64,000 bases of DNA from Mycolicibacterium sp. CBMA 226 (GTDB lineage: Bacteria; Actinomycetota; Actinomycetes; Mycobacteriales; Mycobacteriaceae), in assembly GCF_009729075.1 (NCBI RefSeq), contig NZ_VTGY01000007.1:289302-353301 (forward strand). Direction: 5' to 3'. Positions 18,401-27,205 of this stretch are shown piece after piece. A program made the position numbers and the translations under genes. The stretch's first letter is position 1, and every line of letters starts with the position of its first letter. The notes beneath the pieces are model-generated. The model was not told the DNA's origin, searched no databases, and saw only the letters and a list, made by a program, of their open reading frames with translations.

Positions 18401-19881
18401 ATGACCATCCGTAAATTGACCAGCCTCGACGCGCAGTTCCTGGCGATGGAGGATGGACGCACACACGGCCACGTCAGCGTGCTGAGCACCTACGCACCGA
18501 GCACAGCAGATGGCTGCCGGCTGACCGCCGAAGTCATCCGGGACCTCGTGGCCGAGCGGTTGCCGTTGCTGCCGCCGTTCCGCTGGCGCCTGGTCAGGGT
18601 GCCGTTCGACATCGACCACCCGTACTGGGACGACTCCGGTGACATCGATCTCGCCCACCACGTACAGGAATCCGCTCTGGTCGCGCCGGGTGACGACCGG
18701 AGCCTCGCCGAGCACGTCGCCGAACTCATCGCCCGGCCCTTGGACCGATCCCTACCGCTGTGGGAAATCCACGTCATCGACGGACTGGCCGAAGGATCCG
18801 TCGCGCTGCTGATCAAGATGCACCACGCCGCCGTCGACGGTGTCTCCGGCGCCGACGTACTGCGGGTCCTGCTCGATGACACCGCGGAAGGGCGCGTCGT
18901 CGAACAACCGGTGGCACCGGAACGGCGGCGGAAGCCGTCGCAGGTCGAACTACTCTGCCGCGGCCTGTTCAACGCGTCGCAATACCCGGTGCGGTCCATC
19001 CGCGCCGCGCTGCGCGCGCTGCCGCACCTCGACGAGGTTCCGACCCTGCGGGGCGTGCCGGGCGTCAACACAGTGGCTCGCCAGAGCCGGAATGCCAAGG
19101 CATTCCTCGGCCAAGACGACGCCGGCGAAAGCACCGAGCTCGTCGCACCGCGGACGCGGTTTCAGTCGCCGATCTCGCAGCACCGGAGCGTCGCGTTCGG
19201 TTCGGTGTCGCTGACCGAGGTGAAGGCCGTCAAGGAGCGCTTCGGCTGCAGCATCAACGATGTCGTGATGGCGATGTGCGCGGCGGGCCTGCGGACGTGG
19301 CTGACAGAGCACGATGAGCTGCCCGACGGACCGATGCTGTCGTTCGTGCCCGTGTCGGTCCGGACCCCGAACAGGCCGGCACGTTCGGCAACCGGGTCTC
19401 GGTGATGCTGGCCGAATTGCCGACCGATGAGCCCGACGCCGTCCGGCGGCTTCACCGGGCGCGGGCCACCATGGCCGCCGCGAAGCAGCGGCATCGCAGC
19501 CTGCCGGCGTCCCTGCTGGAAGATGCGAACGACCTCATCCCGCCGGCGCTGTTCGCCCGCGCCACCGGCACCGCACTGCGCCACGGCGCGTCGTTCCTGC
19601 AGCCGGCCGTCAATGCCGCCATCTCCAATGTGCCCGGTTCCGCGACGACGCTGTACTGCGCAGGCGCCGAACAACTTTCACAGTTCCCGATCTCGGGTGT
19701 GCTGCACGGCGTCGGCCTGAACATCACCGTGTTCAGCTACCGCGGCGAGCTCGCCTTCGGCATCGTGGCCGACCGCGAGCAGCTCGATGATCCGTGGCCG
19801 CTGCTCGACGCCGTGCGGGCGTCCCTGGCTGAGCTGACGGCGGCGATCAGTAAACCGGTCAGTAAACCGCCAGCGGCGTGA
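18401..19881 (+). pseudogene. Wax ester synthase/diacylglycerol acyltransferase, frameshifted
   Basis: Two frames together make one WS/DGAT protein of about 490 residues. The first (18401-19405) has N-terminal L-D-A-Q-F-L-A-M-E and the catalytic M-H-H-A-A-V-D-G motif, then reads V-P-V-S-V-R-T-P-N-R-P and leaves the family. The second (in frame by 19370, through 19881) continues with E-Q-A-G-T-F-G-N-R-V-S-V-M-L-A-E-L and the remaining C-terminal half, including the P-G-S-A-T-T-L-Y region. One missing C in the C4 run at 19365-19368 explains the break. This is either a true pseudogene or a sequencing error. The intact enzyme would make triacylglycerol or wax esters from acyl-CoA. Confidence 0.88.
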
Positions 19882-21277
19882 CGCCGAGCTCATCCAGGGT
19901 CTGCTGCACGTGTTCACGCAGGACGGCCTTGGTGTTTTCGGCACCTACCTGATAGCCCACGATGCCGATGGTGACCTTGCCGTTGTGGCGAAGGGCCGTC
20001 ACCACCAGCAGGCCGCCGGGCTGCTCGATGTCGCGCTTCTTGACGTTCTGCTCGACGCCCCAGCAGATCACGTAATCGGCCTGGCGGACTCCGTCGATGC
20101 GGCCGACCAATTCCGGCACATCGCCGACGTTGGAGCAGGTGACCGGCAGTTCGCCGAGCACCATGGCCGCGGTGCGCCGGACCGCCCGCCGCGGGATGAA
20201 CGGCGTCAGCGGCAGCAGTTGGAAGGATTCGTCGGGCTGGTCCCTGGCGGTACGCAGCGCGGTCCGGATAGACCCACGGAGCTCGGTGAGATCGGTGGTG
20301 GCCGACTCGGGATCGACGGTGAACGTCGTGAACGTCATCGCATTGGCCCGGGTGTCCTCGAGCGACGTGCGGTCGTTGATCGCGACCATCAGCGAGATGG
20401 CGCCGTCCCGCGCGCGTCGCCTGCCCATGCGGACGCCGAGGCGGGTGGCGAACGCCGCGACCAGTGAATGGCCGTTGCCGCCGAGTTCCGCTGCACGCGC
20501 GTCGAAGTGATCGAGGTCGATGATGGCGGACGCGAAAGGCACGTGCACGAGTTCGTCACCGGGGGCCGAACCTCCCGTCGACGGTGTTGCCGTCATCTCA
20601 CCGCGCCGCTCGCGGGCCAGTCTGGCGGCGACCTTGACCGTCCGCCGGACCTCAGGCAGGTCCCGGAAAGTCTGGCGCAGATCGGAACGGATCGCCTGCC
20701 AGCGGGTGCGGGACCGCGGCTGCTCGTAGCCGAGGTTTCGCTCGTTTCCCAGGACCGCGTCCATGAACGCGACGACCGAGCCGCTGCCGTCGATCAGGCA
20801 GTGCGACAGCACTATCGCGACCGCCGTTGAGCCGTCGGTGAAGGGCTGCACCCCCAGGTGCCAGCCCGGTCCGCGCTCCGGATCGATCGGGATGCGCGAA
20901 CGCTCCTCGAGCCAGTCACTCAGTTCTGAACGCGGACAAGGGGTTTCGGCGATATCGACCGGTCGTGGGGCGCCGGTTGCGGCCACCCAACGATGCCGGC
21001 CGAACGGCAGCGGCGACCGCTCGATGTACCGCGCCACCAACCCCTTGCCGAAGTTCTCGTTGAACCGGCGCAGTCCCTCGAGGTCCACCGGACCCTCGTA
21101 GAACCACAACGCCATGCCGACCTGGACCCGGCCACTGGCCCGGTACGACAGGAAGGTGGCCTGGTCGATGTAGTCGAGGCGGTCCTGATCCGTCGGCGCC
21201 GAGTACTTACTCACCGAAGTAGACGTGGACAAAGCGGATGGCCCCCTCGCTTCAGATTCGGCGAGCGTCGCTGCCAC
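19859..21277 (-). CDS. Condensation-type acyltransferase (WES/PapA-like), unknown substrate
   Basis: 472 residues with one H-C-L-I-D-G (HxxxDG) catalytic motif near residue 170, the chloramphenicol-acetyltransferase-like fold shared by WS/DGAT, PapA and condensation enzymes. The C-terminal half (V-M-V-A-I-N-D-R-T-S, later V-T-C-S-N-V-G-D) fits the WS/DGAT-like C-terminal domain. It lacks the N-terminal L-D-x-x-F-L of canonical WS/DGAT and may be a paralog for another lipid. Its 3' end overlaps the frameshifted acyltransferase by 23 bases in convergent orientation. Confidence 0.7.
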   Translation of the reverse strand: MAATLAESEARGPSALSTSTSVSKYSAPTDQDRLDYIDQATFLSYRASGRVQVGMALWFYEGPVDLEGLRRFNENFGKGLVARYIERSPLPFGRHRWVAATGAPRPVDIAETPCPRSELSDWLEERSRIPIDPERGPGWHLGVQPFTDGSTAVAIVLSHCLIDGSGSVVAFMDAVLGNERNLGYEQPRSRTRWQAIRSDLRQTFRDLPEVRRTVKVAARLARERRGEMTATPSTGGSAPGDELVHVPFASAIIDLDHFDARAAELGGNGHSLVAAFATRLGVRMGRRRARDGAISLMVAINDRTSLEDTRANAMTFTTFTVDPESATTDLTELRGSIRTALRTARDQPDESFQLLPLTPFIPRRAVRRTAAMVLGELPVTCSNVGDVPELVGRIDGVRQADYVICWGVEQNVKKRDIEQPGGLLVVTALRHNGKVTIGIVGYQVGAENTKAVLREHVQQTLDELGVTPLAVY

Positions 21278-21334
21278 CGACCTCGGTCCGATAGTAGGTC
21301 GGGCGAAGGGTGGCCGCGACCCGGCGCCGGCGGC

Positions 21335-21859
21335 CTACTTCTGCTCGTAGGTGCCGTGGATGACGGCCCGCGCGCTGGCCTGCATGAACAGGTTGAAGCC
21401 CAGGAATGCCGGGGTGGCGTCCTCGGGGATGTCGAGCTTCTCCACCGGCAGCGCGTGCACGGCGATGTAGTACCGGTGCGGGCCGTGGCCGGCCGGGGGC
21501 GCGGCGCCCAGGAAGCGCTTGAGGCTGGCGTCGTTGGCCAGGGTGATGGCGCCGCCGGGCAGCGCGTCGCCGTTGCCGGCATCGGCGGCCAGCTCGGTCA
21601 CGTCGGCGGGCAGGTTGGCGACGGCCCAGTGCCAGAAGCCCGACGCGGTCGGGGCGTCGGGGTCGTAGACGGTGACGGCGAAGCTGCGGGTCTCGGCCGG
21701 GAAGCCCGACCAGCTCAGCTGCGGCGAGATGTCCTCTCCCCCGGCGCCGAAGATGCCACTGACCTGATCGTTGGCCAGCGGGCCGCCGTCGGTCAACGAG
21801 GTCGAGGTCAGGGTGAAGGTCGGCAGCTGCGGCAGGTCGTCATACGGCGAAGCGGTCAT
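21335..21859 (-). CDS. YbhB/YbcL-type PEBP protein (Rv2140c/TB18.6-like)
   Basis: 174 residues of the phosphatidylethanolamine-binding protein family. D-P-D-A-P and the [12 protein letters not shown] segment form the ligand pocket. It has no signal peptide. It is the ortholog by position of Rv2140c and lies 31 bases downstream of the M20 peptidase gene, as in M. tuberculosis. Its molecular role in mycobacteria is unsettled. Confidence 0.88.
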   Translation of the reverse strand: MTASPYDDLPQLPTFTLTSTSLTDGGPLANDQVSGIFGAGGEDISPQLSWSGFPAETRSFAVTVYDPDAPTASGFWHWAVANLPADVTELAADAGNGDALPGGAITLANDASLKRFLGAAPPAGHGPHRYYIAVHALPVEKLDIPEDATPAFLGFNLFMQASARAVIHGTYEQK

Positions 21860-21890
21860 GATGTCCTTTCAGTGGCGGGCAGAACGTCGG

Positions 21891-23222
21891 TCAGCAGTGC
21901 GTCAGAAAGTGTTCGAGGACCTTGGCGCCGAACTGTAGTGCGTCCACGGGTACCCGTTCGTCGACGCCGTGGAACAGCGCGGCGAAATCCAGCTCGGGCG
22001 GCAGCCGCAGCGGCGCGAAGCCGAAGCACCGGATGCCCAGGCGGACAAACGCTTTCGCGTCCGTGCCGCCCGACATCATGTACGGCACCGTGCGGGCGTC
22101 AGGGTCGACTGCCAAGATCGCGGCGTTCATCGCGTCGACCAGGTCGCCGTCGAAGGTGGTCTCCACGCTGGGCAGGTCGCGCTCCCATGTGCGGGTGATG
22201 TTGGGGCCCAGCAGGGCGTCGAGCTCGCGCTCGAAGGCCTCCTTACGGCCCGGCAGGACGCGGCAGTCGACCATGGCCTCGGCCGTCGCGGGGATGACGT
22301 TGGCTTTGTAGCCAGCTTTGAGCATCGTGGGGTTCGCGGTGTCGCGCAGGGTCGCGCCGACGATGCGCGCGATGCCACCCAACTTGGCGATGGAACCTTC
22401 CAGATCCGGCGAGGTCGGGTCGAGGTCATAGCCCGTCTCTTCCGAGACCGCGGTCAGGAACTGCTCGACCGACTCGGACAGCACCAGTGGGAACTGGTGC
22501 CGCCCCAGTTTGGCGACGGCTTCGGCGATTTCGGTGACTGCATTGTCGTCGTGCACCATCGAGCCGTGCCCGGCGCGACCGCGGGCCGTCAGCCGCATCC
22601 AGGACAGGCCCTTCTCGGCCGTCTCGATGAGATAGAGCCGGCGTTCGCCGCCCTCTTTGGTCGGCACCGTCAACGAGAAGCCGCCGACCTCGCCGATGGC
22701 CTCGGTGATGCCGTCGAACAGGTCGGGCCGGTGGTCGACGAGCCATTGGCAGCCATACGTGCCGCCGTGCTCCTCGTCGGACACGAACGCGAAGACGAGG
22801 TCCCGGGGCGGGACGATGTTGTTGCGTTTCAGATGCCGCGCGACGGCGATCATCATGCCGCACATGTCCTTCATGTCGACCGCGCCGCGGCCCCACACGT
22901 AGCCGTCCTTCACCGCGCCCGAGAACGGGTGGACGCTCCAGTCGGCGGGCTCGGCGGGAACGACGTCGAGGTGGCCGTGGATCAGCAGCGCTCCCCTGCT
23001 GGGGTCGGCACCTTTGAGCCGTGCGAACACATTTCCGCGCCCGGGCGCGCCCGCCTCCACGTACTCGGTGGTGTAGCCCACCTCGCGCAGCTTCTCGGCC
23101 ACCCAGCGGGCGCAGTCTTCCTCGCCTTTTGTGGTCTCCGGCTCCCCGGTATTGGACGTATCGAACCGGATGAGGGAGCTGACGAGGTCGACGACCTCAT
23201 CCTCGGGCGCAGTCACAGTCAC
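21891..23222 (-). CDS. M20-family metallopeptidase (Rv2141c-like)
   Basis: 443 residues. Dinuclear-zinc ligands are seen in L-I-H-G-H-L-D-V-V-P, W-G-R-G-A-V-D-M-K-D, S-D-E-E-H-G-G and the C-terminal F-H-G-V-D-E-R-V-P. A lid or dimerisation domain sits in the middle, with G-H-G-S-M. It belongs to the ArgE/DapE/carboxypeptidase-like group; it is often annotated as dapE-like, but it more probably acts on dipeptides or acylated amino acids. It is in a run with the PEBP gene and starts about 75 bases before the tRNA-Leu gene on the other strand. Confidence 0.87.
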   Translation of the reverse strand: MTVTAPEDEVVDLVSSLIRFDTSNTGEPETTKGEEDCARWVAEKLREVGYTTEYVEAGAPGRGNVFARLKGADPSRGALLIHGHLDVVPAEPADWSVHPFSGAVKDGYVWGRGAVDMKDMCGMMIAVARHLKRNNIVPPRDLVFAFVSDEEHGGTYGCQWLVDHRPDLFDGITEAIGEVGGFSLTVPTKEGGERRLYLIETAEKGLSWMRLTARGRAGHGSMVHDDNAVTEIAEAVAKLGRHQFPLVLSESVEQFLTAVSEETGYDLDPTSPDLEGSIAKLGGIARIVGATLRDTANPTMLKAGYKANVIPATAEAMVDCRVLPGRKEAFERELDALLGPNITRTWERDLPSVETTFDGDLVDAMNAAILAVDPDARTVPYMMSGGTDAKAFVRLGIRCFGFAPLRLPPELDFAALFHGVDERVPVDALQFGAKVLEHFLTHC

Positions 23223-23296
23223 ATTCGTACCACCTCGGTTTTGGACTGGGCACCTCGATCCGTTAGCCTAAGCTGCCCGGCCAGATGGCTGGGCAG

Positions 23297-23382
23297 GTCC
23301 GAGTGGCGGAATGGCAGACGCGCTAGCTTGAGGTGCTAGTGCCCTATTAACGGGCGTGGGGGTTCAAGTCCCCCCTCGGACA
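23297..23382 (+). tRNA. tRNA-Leu (anticodon GAG)
   Basis: 86 bases. The acceptor arm is GTCCGAG / CTCGGAC with an A discriminator. The anticodon stem CTAGC / GCTAG encloses the loop TTGAGGT, giving GAG at 34-36. A long class II variable arm (GCCC/GGGC) and a T arm GGGGG-TTCAAGT-CCCCC follow. No CCA is encoded. It stands at the junction of the conserved block and the accessory segment. Confidence 0.95.
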
Positions 23383-23398
23383 CCCGACTGAGGCGAGT

Positions 23399-23423
23399 GA
23401 AATGGACGCCCCGCGTTCATTTC
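23399..23423 (+). terminator. Hairpin after tRNA-Leu
   Basis: An 11-bp stem, GAAATGGACGC against GCGTTCATTTC (one G-T wobble), with a CCC loop, 16 bases past the tRNA. It is a probable transcription terminator without a T-tract. Confidence 0.6.
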
Positions 23424-23459
23424 GAGCCGACCGAGCGTGAGTGAACTTCACCAAAGTTC

Positions 23460-23489
23460 GGCGTCCCCATCCCGGAGGATGAGAACGCC
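23460..23489 (-). terminator. Terminator of the AhpD-like gene
   Basis: A 13-bp stem (GGCGTTCTCATCC read on the minus strand, two wobble pairs) with a 4-base loop, 18 bases downstream of the stop at 23507. No clear T-tract, as is common in mycobacteria. Confidence 0.6.
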
Positions 23490-23506
23490 GACCAGCCTTC
23501 CAGTTT

Positions 23507-24043
23507 TCACAGCGTGACGATTGGCCAGTCGTTCTCGACACGGGCCAACACATTGAAGTAATTGGTCATGGTGTTGAGCGCCACGTTGGCCACCAACTCA
23601 CCGATCTCGGCGTCGGACACCCCAGCATCACGAGCAGCCTGCAGCTCGGCGTCGTTCACGTCACCGGCGTTCTCGGCGATGGCGATCGACAACTTGAGCA
23701 ACGCAGCGATGTGCGGGTCAGCGGACTCGGCCCGGCGGGCGTTGTCCAGTTCCGTGGGATCGATATTCGCGAACTTGGCACCGGTAAAGGTGTGCCCTGA
23801 CAAGCAGTACTCGCAACCGTTGAACTGAGCGGATGCGATGGCCAGCCGGTCACGTACCGCAGGCTTCAGAATGCCACCCGCAACCGCACCCGACAGCGCC
23901 AGATAGCTCTGCAACAGGGTCGGGCTGTTCGCCATCACCTTGGTCATGTTGGGCGTCAGGCCGATCGACTTCTGCACTTGTGCAAGCAGTTCGGCTGCCT
24001 TTCCAGTCGCAGCCTCAGGCTCGACGGGGGTGAAATGTGTCAT
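23507..24043 (-). CDS. AhpD-like carboxymuconolactone decarboxylase family protein
   Basis: 178 residues. The CMD domain has the redox motif C-E-Y-C-L-S-G-H, the C-x-x-C plus His arrangement of AhpD-type alkylhydroperoxidase partners. This makes a thiol peroxidase-related role more likely than ring decarboxylation. It is monocistronic and divergent from the CGNR regulator. Repeated CTAACGG elements lie 27-100 bases upstream of its ATG, so it is probably the target of that regulator. Confidence 0.85.
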   Translation of the reverse strand: MTHFTPVEPEAATGKAAELLAQVQKSIGLTPNMTKVMANSPTLLQSYLALSGAVAGGILKPAVRDRLAIASAQFNGCEYCLSGHTFTGAKFANIDPTELDNARRAESADPHIAALLKLSIAIAENAGDVNDAELQAARDAGVSDAEIGELVANVALNTMTNYFNVLARVENDWPIVTL

Positions 24044-24069
24044 CGTAGGTCCTTTCGTGGTCCATCCAC

Positions 24070-24148
24070 CTAACGGATGGAATGAAGTTTTTCCGTTAGA
24101 AAATCAGGGGGGGATCTTCTAACGGGTGGAACATACTTCATCCGTGAT
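24070..24148. promoter_or_regulatory. Repeated operator between AhpD-like and CGNR genes
   Basis: CTAACGGATGGAA (24070-24082) recurs as CTAACGGGTGGAA (24119-24131), 49 bp apart. TCCGTTAG at 24092-24099 is the inverted copy of the same core, and ATCCGT at 24140-24145 is a further inverted half. The AT-rich spacer would hold both promoters. The layout suits one repressor controlling both divergent genes. Confidence 0.6.
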
Positions 24149-24160
24149 AACATTCCAGGC

Positions 24161-24763
24161 GTGACGGCCAATACACCCACCTGGATGCCACTCGCTGAGC
24201 CGGCCCCGGTGCGGCTGATGAACACCGTCTGGGCGGACACCGGCGGCATGCACGACGAACTGACAGATGCCGCGGCCCTGCGCGACTGGCTGGCCGACGT
24301 CACCGAGTACGACCGCCGCGAACTGGGCAAGCCCAGCCGAGGCGATTTCAACGAAGCTGTACTCCTCCGAGACAGCCTCCGCCGCTTGGCAGCCTTCTGC
24401 ACCGCGGACGATCGCCCGACGGCTCAATCTCCAATCGAGGAGATCGGCCAGGCGATCGACGTCGTCAACGGGCTCGCCGCCGACCGTCCGCGCGCCGAAC
24501 TCGTGCTGGAGGGCGGGTCATTGAACGCCGTCAGCGCGCAGCTCACCTCGCCGACGCGCAGCGCCCTCGCCGACCTCGCATGCCAGGGCATCGAGTTGCT
24601 GACCGGACCCGATGCGCTCAACCTGCGGCCCTGCTACGCACCTCATTGCGTGTTGTACTTCGTGAAATCAAACCCGCGGCGCGAATGGTGCTCCGAGATG
24701 TGCGGTAACCGCATCCGCGCCGCCCGCCATTACGAGAGAACCCGCGGTCGCAATCAGCGGTGA
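24161..24763 (+). CDS. ABATE/CGNR zinc-finger transcriptional regulator
   Basis: 200 residues from a GTG. Residues 1-140 are the ABATE-type ligand or effector domain. Residues of about 152-192 are the CGNR zinc finger, C-Y-A-P-H-C, then W-C-S-E-M-C-G-N-R, with four cysteines, then basic R-A-A-R-H-Y. CGNR proteins are actinobacterial stress-type regulators. The gene is divergent from the AhpD-like gene and probably recognises the CTAACGG repeats between them. An internal ATG at codon 9 is a less likely start. Confidence 0.85.
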   Translation: MTANTPTWMPLAEPAPVRLMNTVWADTGGMHDELTDAAALRDWLADVTEYDRRELGKPSRGDFNEAVLLRDSLRRLAAFCTADDRPTAQSPIEEIGQAIDVVNGLAADRPRAELVLEGGSLNAVSAQLTSPTRSALADLACQGIELLTGPDALNLRPCYAPHCVLYFVKSNPRREWCSEMCGNRIRAARHYERTRGRNQR

Positions 24764-24787
24764 TCCGCGCCCATGCGGGTTGGTGGT

Positions 24788-25699
24788 TCAGCCGAACAGG
24801 TCGGGACGTTCGGAGACATATTGACCGACGGCCAAAGGCGGCTTCCCCGTGACCTTTTCGACGTCGTCCGTGGCACGGTCGTAACGTCCGGCGCGGTGCA
24901 ACAGCGCCATCCTGAGCAGGTGCTGCTCCAGATGCGAGGGAAGACTCAGCGGTCTCAGCGCCTCCTCGACCCAGGTGTCGTGGGCGACGTCGGTGCCGCG
25001 TATTTCGCGTTGCAGCCCACGCGAGTATTCGGCAGCCAGGCCGTGGACGTCGAGGGCAGCGGGACCTGTCAGCTCGTAGACATCGCCGACGCGATCGCCG
25101 GAATCGAGGAGTACGGTCGCGACGGTTCGAGCCACATCGCTGGCCGCGATCGGTGAGGTGCGTGCACTTCCGAAGGGCAGCGCCAACAGGTTTTGGGTTC
25201 GCAGCAGCGGCGCCGCCATCCACGTGAATATCGGATTGTCCAGAAACGCAGTGGGCCTGATGTGCACGACCGGCACCCCCGACCAGTTCAAGACGTGCTC
25301 GGCCAGGTAGTGCAACCGATGCTGGTCCGACTCCCCCTCGCTGGTCAATGTCATCTGGGACACCGTCATCTGCGACATGTTCACGACCAGTTCGAGTCGG
25401 CCGTACTCCGTTGCGGCAGCACAGATCACGGCAGTGGCCGTCAGATAGGCCGGCGAGACACCCATCGAGAAGAACATCCGATCGGCTCCGGTCATCGCAT
25501 CGACAACCGCGCGCGGATCGGTCAAATCGCCGACTACGACCTCAGCACCGAGCTCGCGCAGAGGTGTCGCGCGATCATTGTCACGATGCACCAGCGCGCG
25601 CACCCGGTTCCCACGTTTCCTCAACGTCTCGACAACCCGCGTGCTGACGCCGCCGTTGCCACCACCGGCGCCCGTGACGAGATACAGGGGCGAGCTCAT
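24788..25699 (-). CDS. NmrA-like NAD(P)-binding protein (atypical SDR)
   Basis: 303 residues from the ATG at 25699, which is fixed by ATGA overlap with the preceding stop. Rossmann start Y-L-V-T-G-A-G-G-G-N-G-G near residue 5, then R-A-L-V-H-R. Catalytic Y-x-x-x-K is not visible, as in the NmrA/HSCARG group that senses redox state or acts as a reductase on quinone-like compounds. It is the last gene of the nitrilase operon. The substrate is unknown. Confidence 0.8.
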   Translation of the reverse strand: MSSPLYLVTGAGGGNGGVSTRVVETLRKRGNRVRALVHRDNDRATPLRELGAEVVVGDLTDPRAVVDAMTGADRMFFSMGVSPAYLTATAVICAAATEYGRLELVVNMSQMTVSQMTLTSEGESDQHRLHYLAEHVLNWSGVPVVHIRPTAFLDNPIFTWMAAPLLRTQNLLALPFGSARTSPIAASDVARTVATVLLDSGDRVGDVYELTGPAALDVHGLAAEYSRGLQREIRGTDVAHDTWVEEALRPLSLPSHLEQHLLRMALLHRAGRYDRATDDVEKVTGKPPLAVGQYVSERPDLFG

Positions 25700-26082
25700 G
25701 GCGTGCCCTCCCAATGCTTCGCATGCGGGGTCCCCGCGAAGTTCTCCAACATCACCCGGGCAAACTGGAGCACCGCGGTGCGCGGCCGGTGGTTGACGAC
25801 GATCCGCTGGGTCTGCCCGGCCGCGTTGAACGTCACCAGGACGACGACATCAGTTGGCATGCCCCGCACCAAACTGGAGTAGTCCTCGACGAAGCGATCC
25901 TCGCCAGCGGGCCCGGCGTAGTTGAACGTCTGCTGCTCGTATTGCTCGCGGGCCTTGACGAGGATGGTCCGGACAGCGTCAGCGCCTTCCGCGGCGCCGT
26001 CCATGGCGGCGGCCTCCAACGTGACGTCGTCGGCCAGGTTGTCCAACCACTTGGGATAGTACGGCTGCCCCATGTATGTCAT
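25696..26082 (-). CDS. SnoaL/NTF2-like small protein
   Basis: 128 residues with the cone-fold pattern of the SnoaL-like family: W-L-D-N-L-A-D-D-V-T-L-E-A at the N terminus, V-V-V-L-V-T-F-N in the middle and F-A-R-V-M-L-E-N at the end. Members are isomerases, hydratases or ligand binders. Both ends overlap neighbours by ATGA, which couples it to the nitrilase and NmrA-like genes. Confidence 0.7.
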   Translation of the reverse strand: MTYMGQPYYPKWLDNLADDVTLEAAAMDGAAEGADAVRTILVKAREQYEQQTFNYAGPAGEDRFVEDYSSLVRGMPTDVVVLVTFNAAGQTQRIVVNHRPRTAVLQFARVMLENFAGTPHAKHWEGTP

Positions 26083-27128
26083 TCGGCACCTCCTGTGTGA
26101 ACGTCAGCACGATTGCGTGCCAACACCTTTGTGTCTGATGCAACGTGCTTGTTGTCGATCGCCATGAGCGAAGATGGCGTGCCAACGACCGGCGAACCAG
26201 GGAACCGCTCATGGACGTGGGCAGTGGAAGTACGGTCGATGAGCAGGCTGAGCAGTTCAGGGCGGCTGTAGTGTCCGCTGGAATCCATGAACGCCTTCCG
26301 CTTCTCGATCAGTGCGAAATCCAAGTCACCGATCACGTGGCCTTCGCCGGAGCGCAGTGGTTCGCCGAGCAGCTCACCTTGCGGCGTGATGATCGCGGTG
26401 AAGCAGCCGCCCGAGATCGGTCCCACCGGGCAGCCGGTGTCGGCCATGATCTGCGCTTGCTGATTGGGGTCGAGCCAGGCCGTCGACACCACCACGAAGA
26501 CACCCGATTCCAGCGCGTGGTTGCGCACCTGGACTTCGGTCTGCTGAGCGAACAGGTCGCCGAAGATGGAACCGGGGAACATTGCCGAATGGATCTGTTC
26601 GCCCTCTGCAACCATCGCGTAGCGGGCCAACGGGTTGTAGTGCTCCCAACACGCCAGCTGACCGATGCGGCCCACCGCGCTGTCTATGGCTCGCAGTCCA
26701 CTGCCGTCACCCTGGCCCCACACAATGCGTTCGTGATACGTCGGAGTGATCTTGCGGCGGCGCTGGATCAACGATCCGTCGGCGTCAAAGAGCAGTTGGG
26801 TGTTGAACAAAGAACCGCCGTCACGCTCGTTGATGCCGACGGATACCACCATTGCGGCGCGTCTGGCGGCGTCCCCGATCGCTTGCGTCGCCGGCGATGG
26901 CACAGTGACAGCCTCAGCCATCAGTCGAGTCTGCTCAGCCATCATCTCGAAGGGGCGCTGCACAAACGAGAAATAGGGGTAGTACGGCACAACAGTTTCC
27001 GGGAAGGTAGCGAATTGCACTCCCTGCGTTGCTAATTCGTCGATCTTGGCGACAATGCGTTCGACCGTGCCATCCCGGCTGTAGAGCACGGGGCTCAGTT
27101 GAACCGCCGCCGCCCGGACGGTGGTCAC
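26079..27128 (-). CDS. Nitrilase (carbon-nitrogen hydrolase superfamily)
   Basis: 349 residues from a GTG. The catalytic triad is F-P-E44, R-R-R-K129-I-T-P and L-A-C163-W-E-H-Y, typical of branch 1 true nitrilases that hydrolyse nitriles to acids and ammonia, with the extra E136 in H-E-R. The length fits bacterial aliphatic or aromatic nitrilases that form spiral oligomers. It is the first main gene of a three-gene operon with SnoaL-like and NmrA-like proteins. A 26-codon ORF ends in a GTGA overlap with its start. Confidence 0.9.
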   Translation of the reverse strand: MTTVRAAAVQLSPVLYSRDGTVERIVAKIDELATQGVQFATFPETVVPYYPYFSFVQRPFEMMAEQTRLMAEAVTVPSPATQAIGDAARRAAMVVSVGINERDGGSLFNTQLLFDADGSLIQRRRKITPTYHERIVWGQGDGSGLRAIDSAVGRIGQLACWEHYNPLARYAMVAEGEQIHSAMFPGSIFGDLFAQQTEVQVRNHALESGVFVVVSTAWLDPNQQAQIMADTGCPVGPISGGCFTAIITPQGELLGEPLRSGEGHVIGDLDFALIEKRKAFMDSSGHYSRPELLSLLIDRTSTAHVHERFPGSPVVGTPSSLMAIDNKHVASDTKVLARNRADVHTGGAE

Positions 27129-27205
27129 AGCTCCGAACCATCTCTTGTGAGTCCAGCGGCTTGATGTTCACTCGGTGCGGGCGCCATCCTGATGGGAGCG
27201 GTCAT
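27125..27205 (-). CDS. Possible 26-residue leader peptide of the nitrilase operon
   Basis: An ATG at 27205 opens a frame of 26 codons (starting M-T-A-P-I-R-M-A-P-A-P-S-E-H) whose TGA overlaps the nitrilase GTG (GTGA). The overlap is the same coupling style as the rest of the operon. There is no good ribosome site, so it may be chance. It begins exactly at the edge of the duplicated region 27206-27348. Confidence 0.25.
   Translation of the reverse strand: MTAPIRMAPAPSEHQAAGLTRDGSEL

Noticed and set aside
21891..23222. DapE (succinyl-diaminopimelate desuccinylase)
   Set aside because: It is an M20 enzyme but with a general carboxypeptidase-like pattern and no lysine-pathway neighbours; I keep the family call only.
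23347..23553. Minus-strand ORF of 68 residues ending G-D-L-N-P-H-A-R
   Set aside because: It is the antisense of tRNA-Leu and its terminator, a common false ORF over tRNA genes.
26079..27128. Nit1C-type nitrilase cluster
   Set aside because: The radical SAM, acetyltransferase and AIR-synthase-like genes that mark Nit1C clusters are not next to this nitrilase.
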